A stretch of 64,000 nucleotides of DNA from Sphingopyxis sp. (GTDB taxonomy: Bacteria > Pseudomonadota > Alphaproteobacteria > Sphingomonadales > Sphingomonadaceae), in NCBI GenBank assembly GCA_017745175.1, contig JAGHZY010000020.1, forward strand, positions 97,709-161,708. The letters run 5' to 3'. Positions 59,011 through 64,000 of the stretch are shown here, in pieces. A model generated the notes under the pieces. It was not told where the DNA came from, did no database searches, and saw nothing but the letters and a program-made list of their open reading frames with translations. Positions within the stretch are counted from its first letter, which is position 1; each line of letters opens with the position of its first letter. A program made the translations under genes and the position numbers.

Positions 59011-59745
59011 GTGCGACACCTGTTCGCGGCCATCGCCGCAATCCTGCTCCTCGCGCCCGCCACCGGCGACGCGCGTCTCGTTCCGCTTCCCGGCGCGCCG
59101 CCGTCCGCGACGCCCGAACCGCGCATGCGATGGCGCCATAGCTGCACCGTCGAGCGAAAGCTCCGCGCCGGCTCGGTGTCGCTGACGCGCCTCTACACCG
59201 AAGCGGGCAAGCGCGACGCCGGCGACTTCATGCGCTGGAACCTCGCGGGCTACGACCCCTCCAGCCCGCGCCGCCCGCTCGAACCCGAGCTGTCCTTTAT
59301 CTGGGACGCCGCGCGCCGGCCCGCGATCGAGCCGCGCAAGATCGAACTCCGGCTTCGCGTCGGGCTCGACGCCGACCTGCCCGAGGTCGCGCTGATCCGG
59401 ATGCAGCGCCCCTTCCCCGTCGAGCCCCATGGCATCATCGGCAGCACCGCGCTGTCGACCCATATCTTCCCCTATGGCGCGCACGATCTCGGCAACGGCC
59501 ATGGCGAGCTGCCGCTCGGCGACCTGCTCGCCTATGCGGGGGGTTATGACGCGCTCGACTGGACGCTGGTCCGCCCCTCCGACCGGCTCGGCGGCGAGCG
59601 CGAACTCGCGCGCGGCACGATCGACATCGCCGCGCTGCGCGAGGCGGTCGCGGCGCTGCCCGCGCTGCGCAGCGCGCTCGCGGGCAAGACCGCGCGCCCC
59701 GGATTGTGCGACCGCATCCCCTGGCCCGACGACATTCTCCATTGA
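59011..59745 (+). CDS. secreted hypothetical protein
   Basis: I do not recognise the family. From the GTG at 59011 (GAGGA 11 bases before it) it is 244 residues with a signal peptide (residues 1-18, ending ATGDA). The mature protein has an opening RWRHSCTVERKLR and a RNL/RPSD-type soluble body without membrane segments. A longer frame from 58924 adds a Glu-Pro repeat encoded by the hexamer tandem. It lies between the diguanylate cyclase and the terminase-like gene with no operon signal. Confidence 0.6.
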   Translation: MRHLFAAIAAILLLAPATGDARLVPLPGAPPSATPEPRMRWRHSCTVERKLRAGSVSLTRLYTEAGKRDAGDFMRWNLAGYDPSSPRRPLEPELSFIWDAARRPAIEPRKIELRLRVGLDADLPEVALIRMQRPFPVEPHGIIGSTALSTHIFPYGAHDLGNGHGELPLGDLLAYAGGYDALDWTLVRPSDRLGGERELARGTIDIAALREAVAALPALRSALAGKTARPGLCDRIPWPDDILH

Positions 59746-59829
59746 TCCGCCGCCGGCGCGGCGCGCACCCCGCTTAACGGCGCGCTCAACCGTTAGCCGC
59801 CGGTGGGCGGCGCCCGTCCCACGCGCCCG

Positions 59830-60636
59830 CTAGTCGGCCTCCCCTCCGCATTTGCCGCAAAGCGGGGTGTTCCACCCGCGCTGCTTGCGCAGGATGGCGA
59901 GCCGCGCGATGATCGCCGCGTCGGTCTCTTCGGACGTCGGCCCCTGCACCTTGCCTGCGTCCCAGTCGTGGCGCGACTTGTCGAAAACGATGCCGTCGAA
60001 ATATTCCTCGCGCGACAGAAAGCGATGCCGCACCGCCTCGGGCAGCTCATAGGCTCGCGCCTCCTCGGGCGTCAGCTGAATGTCGCGCCCGTTCTTCAGA
60101 TCGCCGCGTTTCAGCAGCAACCCCAGCAGCCCATCCGACGGCACGATCCGCCGCTCGACCTCCTTGCCGCCCCGCAGGATCACCATCTCGCGCCCCTCGA
60201 CCGCCCGCTCATAGGCAACCGCCTCCAGCCCGCGCAGCGCCCGCGCGATCGCCTCGCCGCACGCCTTGTCGAACGGCGCGAACAGCGCGCGCGAGCGATT
60301 GACCGAAGTCGTGCTGACCCCCGCGATCCGCGCCGCATCGGTCACGCACCCCGTGCGCCCGAGCGTGGCCAGAAACACCCGCGTCCGCGCCGCCGTCCAC
60401 CCATCGGAACGCACGCGCAGCCCGGGCATGAAGGGATTGTCCTGCTCGCGAACCCCGGACTTGATCCGGGGCCCAGCACCGCCGCCTGCCTTGCTCCCCT
60501 CCCGCTTGCGGGAGGGAGTGGTCGGAGACCCGTGGCTCCGACCACGGGAGGGCCTGTTCCGCTCCTCACTGCCGCCCGAAGCCGCAGCTACACCTCGCGA
60601 TTTCCCCTGCGAACCCCGCGCCACCTTACGCACCAT
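59830..60636 (-). CDS. small-terminase-like helix-turn-helix protein
   Basis: This 268-residue frame has a core (from about residue 66, DNPFMPGLR onward) that matches a sphingomonad family with an N-terminal HTH: GWTAARTRVFLATLGRTGCVTDAARIAGVSTTSVNRSRAL (split). A helical body follows (AVEGREMVILRGGKEV, LKRGDL), and the C-terminus has CGKCGG. The form resembles phage small terminases or other HTH adaptors; its role is unknown. The first 65 residues are Lys/Arg/Gly-rich and are encoded by REP-like repeats (60450-60550), so the true start is probably near 60429. It borders the lower-GC islet. Confidence 0.6.
   Translation of the reverse strand: MVRKVARGSQGKSRGVAAASGGSEERNRPSRGRSHGSPTTPSRKREGSKAGGGAGPRIKSGVREQDNPFMPGLRVRSDGWTAARTRVFLATLGRTGCVTDAARIAGVSTTSVNRSRALFAPFDKACGEAIARALRGLEAVAYERAVEGREMVILRGGKEVERRIVPSDGLLGLLLKRGDLKNGRDIQLTPEEARAYELPEAVRHRFLSREEYFDGIVFDKSRHDWDAGKVQGPTSEETDAAIIARLAILRKQRGWNTPLCGKCGGEAD
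60443..60570. repeat. REP-like palindromes inside the 5' part of the terminase-like frame
   Basis: ccccggacttgatccgggg (60453-60471) and a second hairpin (ctcccgcttgcgggag, 60498-60513) with gtggtcgga/tccgaccac arms (60518-60545) lie in the N-terminal coding part. The first copy is the same unit as at 39.4 kb. Confidence 0.75.
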
Positions 60637-60711
60637 AGCTCGATCTCCCGAATCACTTGGAATGAAACGGAATGATTTTGAACCTATTTGGATAATGTAG
60701 GAAAGAGGTTT

Positions 60712-61089
60712 TTAGTTGACGCGCTCGATCACGATTTCCACCGTATGAGGCGTGTGGCGCTGATCCCACTCCTCCGCCACTCCGAAGCGGCGCACGAGGT
60801 CGTCAACTGATCCCCACGGCTTGGCGTCGGCCGGTAAAATGCCCGCATGTCGAATGTCGAAAAGCTCATGCCAGCAATGGTCATCCGACGTATGTCCATC
60901 GCTCAGCGAATAAAGCTGCTCGTACAGCGGCGGGATGCCGATTTGCTCGGCTATGAAATACTCGCCATCCGCCAGCCTGCTTTCGATGACGCGCCGCTCG
61001 GCTGGGGTCATCCGACCCTCAAGCCACAGCTTCCCGAAACTCTTGTAGTTCGCCGCGTCACGATAGCAGTATTCGAATATCGTCCACAT
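60712..61089 (-). CDS. hypothetical protein of the lower-GC islet
   Basis: This 125-residue protein is not recognised. It is rich in aromatic and acidic residues (WTIFEYCYRDAANYKSFGKLWLEG, split) without membrane segments, and it ends VEIVIERVN. It has a strong AGGAGG ribosome site (61095-61100) that overlaps the stop of the DUF3883 gene. The two are therefore translated together, 9 bases apart. Its base composition is clearly less GC-rich than its neighbours. It could be an accessory or immunity partner of the DUF3883 protein. Confidence 0.65.
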   Translation of the reverse strand: MWTIFEYCYRDAANYKSFGKLWLEGRMTPAERRVIESRLADGEYFIAEQIGIPPLYEQLYSLSDGHTSDDHCWHELFDIRHAGILPADAKPWGSVDDLVRRFGVAEEWDQRHTPHTVEIVIERVN

Positions 61090-61098
61090 ATTGGCCTC

Positions 61099-61962
61099 CT
61101 ATGACAAGGCAGCGCGATACACCGTTGGCTTGAGCGACAAGGATTCTTCCAGCGGCGGCCTGAGTTCGAACCCCGAGGGGCTGCTGGAAAAATCGAACAG
61201 GCGCATCAGACGAAATGCGTCGGGCCGCTCTTCACTGAACAGCCTTTCATTCTCGCTCAGGAAAAATGGCGTTCGTGCGGGACCGTTCGTGGTCTTGACC
61301 TCGATAAGGCGTTCACTGCCGTCGGCAGTGAACGAGAAAATGTCATATCCCGCGCCGTCACCAAGTTCCTGAGAGGTCCATTGGACCTTTCTGGCAAGGT
61401 CCGACCTGCCGGCGGCTTGTAGATTCTCCCGCTCATGGTGGAAAACTACTTCCTCACCGAGATAACCCAATTTCCGATTTCGAGCGTCCCTAGCCGCCGG
61501 GTCGAACTTGCGAACCAAGCGCTGCAGCTTTGCTGCAGCCTTGGGCTGAGCGGGTAGGATCGGCGGCACGTCGACTATCGTCAGCGGGAGAATGATCCCG
61601 CCTTCCTGCGGTGCATCCTCTAGCGCCGGATCGATCGACGTGATCGAGGTGGTTGCGGCCGTATATCGATCAATCGCATCAACCAAACTGTGCTGATAGT
61701 TGCCGAATGGGGGGTATCCACGTAGCCACTGCTCACCCAACTCCTCTAGGACGGCGCTGATATTCATCCTCTTTCGGTCGATAGATCCGACCGACCGAGT
61801 GACATGCTCGACCGCCTCGACCTGCTCGATCAATTTCCGCGCGTGATGAAGCTTCACGAACGGGATACCCGCTCGATGCTTCGTGAGCATGTCAAAATAA
61901 TCGGCGACAACGAGGTCGTTCTCGAAATCCGACCAAGCTGCGTTCTTTTTCCCCTCGTCCAT
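61099..61962 (-). CDS. DUF3883 nuclease-fold protein
   Basis: This 287-residue protein has a C-terminal DUF3883 domain: LGYLGEEVVFHHERENLQ, LARKVQWTSQELGDGAGYDIFSF (split) and RLIEVKTTNGP, followed by PFFLSENE. The GYDI Asp and the IEVKT Glu-Lys form the D...ExK pattern of PD-(D/E)XK endonucleases. The N-terminal half (residues 1-150) is an unrecognised helical region. DUF3883 domains are frequent in restriction and defence genes. It heads a two-gene unit with the 125-residue protein and is divergent from the LexA-box gene. Confidence 0.75.
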   Translation of the reverse strand: MDEGKKNAAWSDFENDLVVADYFDMLTKHRAGIPFVKLHHARKLIEQVEAVEHVTRSVGSIDRKRMNISAVLEELGEQWLRGYPPFGNYQHSLVDAIDRYTAATTSITSIDPALEDAPQEGGIILPLTIVDVPPILPAQPKAAAKLQRLVRKFDPAARDARNRKLGYLGEEVVFHHERENLQAAGRSDLARKVQWTSQELGDGAGYDIFSFTADGSERLIEVKTTNGPARTPFFLSENERLFSEERPDAFRLMRLFDFSSSPSGFELRPPLEESLSLKPTVYRAALS

Positions 61963-62051
61963 CCAGCGATACTATCCCAATTTCCTTTGGACGAAAGCCC
62001 CGATCCAGTCTCTCAGTCCGATTGGGACAAGACAAGTGCGCTTGCGCATAT

Positions 62052-62066
62052 GTTCTCTTTATGTTC
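62052..62066. promoter_or_regulatory. LexA-type SOS box GTTC-N7-GTTC
   Basis: GTTC (62052-62055) and GTTC (62063-62066) are separated by exactly 7 bases (tctttat) in an AT-rich pocket. This is the direct-repeat LexA box of alphaproteobacteria. It lies 11 bases upstream of the small plus-strand gene and 90 bases upstream of the divergent DUF3883 gene. Confidence 0.75.
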
Positions 62067-62076
62067 TAAATTTCGC

Positions 62077-62268
62077 ATGAGTCGAATCGAACGAAGCGAA
62101 GTCGCGGATTTAATCCTTCAGGCACCCGGATGGGTCCGCCTTGGGATTGCCGCTCCGGCCAGCCATCTCCGATGGGATGCAGCCAATGAACTGGCCCAAG
62201 TCATCTTGGACAGGCTCTCCAATGAACGTCACGACGAGCCCGATGGACAATTGGGGCTGTCGCTGTGA
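62077..62268 (+). CDS. 63-residue DUF6771-like protein
   Basis: This small protein reads MSRIERSEVADLILQAPGW, VRLGIAAPASHLRWDAANEL, then AQVILDRLS and a GQLGLSL tail. This pattern matches the short sphingomonad family I know as DUF6771; its function is unknown. A LexA box lies 11 bases upstream, so the gene is probably induced by DNA damage. The ATG at 62077 is chosen; an upstream extension in the same frame to 61804 crosses the divergent promoter and is not family-like. Confidence 0.65.
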   Translation: MSRIERSEVADLILQAPGWVRLGIAAPASHLRWDAANELAQVILDRLSNERHDEPDGQLGLSL

Positions 62269-62348
62269 CGTAGTGCAATACGCACGGATGCGCGCGTTTT
62301 GCTGCCAACGTTTTAAGGCGACCCAAGCCTGTTGTTTCGGCGCTTTGC

Positions 62349-63098
62349 TTAATCGCGCTTTTTCAGGGCTATGGCTATGCCCGATAGATATCCGCCAATG
62401 CCCGGGAAACCGCATGCAGTTAGTAGCCCTAAAAGGGTTGCCGACAATGCATAGGGAACGGGATCATTTTTGAGTGCCTTAGCGGCACGTCGACCATAAC
62501 GTGCTGCTTCGACCATCAATCCTTCGCCACGGGAAGAAAAGAGCCCGCCTTCGTCTGCCACTAACAGAAGCTCCCCGAGCGATGTATGAAGTTTCCGAAG
62601 ATGCTCCAATGCCGCATCGATCTCGTCGAGCGGTGGGCCGCCATTGTGTCCGGGCGCCTCTAATTGAGCGATTAGAGCTTCAATCGCAGCCTGTGCTAAC
62701 GGAACAAGTGCGTGCACCGCTCGGGCACGTTGTGCTGGTTCGGAAACGCCGGTCCAAGCAGATGCGTCATAGAGGCCAGGCATACGCTGCTGCGCACCCG
62801 TGACCGCTCCGCCTTCGAGATAGTCCAATAAAGGCTCGAACTGCTCTCTAAGGAACTGCCTCCTCGGCTCCCAACTTCCGTCTACAGACTTGGCGAATGA
62901 CCACAACGCGCTCGTGTCACGACAACGTTTCAGAAATGTCGGAGCGAGCCCATTATATTGAGGGTTTCTAAGAAGATCGGCACGCATCGCAGGGTAAGTG
63001 TCTCCATCGAGACTGCCACCTGTAAAAAAGCCGATTAGGTCGCCGAGATAGCCACTAATCCGCTCGTAGGCTTCATCTTGTGTGTCGGACGCCGCCAT
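62349..63098 (-). CDS. hypothetical membrane-anchored protein
   Basis: This 249-residue protein is not firmly recognised. The N-terminal part (residues 3-90: AYERISGYLGDLIGFFTGG, NPQYNGLAPTFLKRCRD, RRQFLREQFEPLLDYLEG) resembles a domain often seen at the front of abortive-infection-type proteins, by recollection only. The middle contains GHNGGPPLDEIDAALE, a common alphaproteobacterial motif. The C-terminal helix (about 215-243, PYALSATLLGLLTACGFPGIGGYL, split) is a predicted membrane segment. Its GC content is lower than the flanking genes. A membrane-acting defence effector is one reading. Confidence 0.5.
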   Translation of the reverse strand: MAASDTQDEAYERISGYLGDLIGFFTGGSLDGDTYPAMRADLLRNPQYNGLAPTFLKRCRDTSALWSFAKSVDGSWEPRRQFLREQFEPLLDYLEGGAVTGAQQRMPGLYDASAWTGVSEPAQRARAVHALVPLAQAAIEALIAQLEAPGHNGGPPLDEIDAALEHLRKLHTSLGELLLVADEGGLFSSRGEGLMVEAARYGRRAAKALKNDPVPYALSATLLGLLTACGFPGIGGYLSGIAIALKKRD

Positions 63099-63311
63099 CC
63101 CCTTGGTTATCCTCTCCCCTCAAAGAACCGCGAGCAGATATAGGAGGTATCATTGGCCTACACCACTGATCCCCACCCCCTTGCATTTCCCCGCCCCCGG
63201 CGTAAGGCGGCGCGGACATAAACCCGCGCGTGCGACTCCCGTTGGCCCCGCTCTCCCGCTTCGCCATCGGACAGTCATTCCCCGCCGCGCCAACATGGGG
63301 ACTGCAATCCT

Positions 63312-64000
63312 ATGACGACCACGGGCAACGACACGCTTGGAACCCGCTCGACGCTGAGCGTCGGCAACAAAGAGTATGCGTACTATTCGCTCGACAAGGC
63401 CGCGGCGAAGCTCGGCGACGTGTCGCGCCTGCCCTTCTCGATGAAGGTGCTGCTCGAAAACCTGCTGCGCTTCGAGGATGGCGGCTTCACCGTGTCGACC
63501 GACGACGTGCAGGCGCTCGTCGACTGGCAGAAGGACCCGCATTCGAACCGCGAGATCCAGTACCGCCCCGCGCGCGTGCTGCTGCAGGATTTCACCGGCG
63601 TTCCGTGCGTCGTCGACTTGGCCGCGATGCGCGATGCGATCGCGAAGCTCGGCGGCGACACGACCAAGATCAACCCGCTCGTCCCCGTCCACCTCGTCAT
63701 CGACCACTCGGTGATGGTCGACGAATTCGGTCACCCGAAGGCGTTCGAACAGAATGTCGAGATCGAATATTATCGCAACGGCGAACGCTACGACTTCCTG
63801 AAATGGGGCTCGAAGTCGCTGTCGAACTTCAAGGCGGTGCCCCCGGGCACCGGCATCTGCCACCAGGTCAATCTCGAACATATCGCGCAGGCGGTGTGGT
63901 CGAGCGACGACGCGTCGGGCGCGACCGTCGCCTATCCCGACACCTGCGTCGGCACCGACAGCCACACCACCATGGTGAACGGCCTCGGCGTGCTCGGCTG
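63312..64000 (+). CDS. acnA: aconitate hydratase (5' part; continues past the window)
   Basis: The first 229 codons of aconitase A are present: SLDKAAAKLGDVSRLPFSMKVLLENLLRFEDG (split), VLLQDFTGVPCVVDLAAMRDA (split), PLVPVHLVIDHSV and PDTCVGTDSHTTMVNGLGVLG (split). This is the AcnA/IRP1-type TCA-cycle enzyme that converts citrate to isocitrate with a [4Fe-4S] cluster. The cluster cysteines lie further downstream, outside the window. The ATG at 63312 is the conserved start. It marks the return to core genes after the islet. Confidence 0.97.
   Translation, partial: MTTTGNDTLGTRSTLSVGNKEYAYYSLDKAAAKLGDVSRLPFSMKVLLENLLRFEDGGFTVSTDDVQALVDWQKDPHSNREIQYRPARVLLQDFTGVPCVVDLAAMRDAIAKLGGDTTKINPLVPVHLVIDHSVMVDEFGHPKAFEQNVEIEYYRNGERYDFLKWGSKSLSNFKAVPPGTGICHQVNLEHIAQAVWSSDDASGATVAYPDTCVGTDSHTTMVNGLGVLG

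Noticed and set aside
61804..62076. N-terminal extension of the 63-residue gene
   Set aside because: It would run antisense to the DUF3883 start and through the LexA box; the family match begins only at 62077.

Overview
The window is a GC-rich, gene-dense chromosomal segment that looks like a Sphingomonadaceae genome, most likely Sphingopyxis or a close relative. The reasons are three large TonB-dependent receptors, the overall protein style, a GTTC-N7-GTTC LexA-type box, and many dispersed palindromic repeats of the kind common in sphingomonads (GTCATCCCGG..CCGGGATGAC, CCCCGCG..CGCGGGG). Most genes are ordinary chromosomal ones. The calls rest on reading motifs by eye; no database search was run.

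Layout. 0-10 kb: the end of a peroxiredoxin, a TonB receptor, AMP nucleosidase, an AraC regulator divergent from a Fsr-like MFS pump, a GFA-type zinc protein, a DUF3617-like lipoprotein and tRNA-Arg(CCG). 9-14 kb: a YeiH-type transporter, a zinc-ribbon membrane protein, ftsE-ftsX, a YdcF-like protein and a PlsC-type acyltransferase. 14-18.6 kb: hisC-tyrC on the minus strand and metX-GNAT-metW on the plus strand, both translationally coupled.

18.6-35 kb is an accessory catabolic region. One module is TetR / TonB receptor facing Rieske oxygenase - acetoacetate-decarboxylase-like - SDR - MFS. A LysR gene divergent from a DHA2 exporter follows. A second module is TonB receptor - MFS - amidohydrolase with another LysR gene. 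It reads as uptake and oxidation of an unidentified hydrophobic or cyclic compound. 35-46 kb holds several regulator/target pairs with visible operators: TetR/peroxiredoxin-like, HxlR/SDR, ArsR/SRPBCC and MarR-HlyD-DHA2. It also holds a sulfotransferase, an M2 peptidase, an alpha/beta hydrolase and a DsbA-like isomerase.

46-60 kb: a PilZ-XRE fusion regulator, a GST, and a probable 5-oxoproline module (CHASE/HWE histidine kinase - 5-oxoprolinase - DUF969 - DUF979 - DUF2891 - LacI). A GGDEF diguanylate cyclase and a secreted hypothetical protein follow. 59.8-63.1 kb is a lower-GC islet of poorly known genes: a terminase-like helix-turn-helix protein, a small unknown protein, a DUF3883 nuclease-fold protein, a 63-aa DUF6771-like protein behind a LexA box, and a membrane-anchored unknown. 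It ends before acnA, which runs off the window. This islet is the best candidate for an undescribed, possibly defence or SOS-linked, system.

Palindromic repeats sit between genes throughout. In two places they lie inside reading frames: the linker of the 5-oxoprolinase and the N-terminus of the terminase-like gene.
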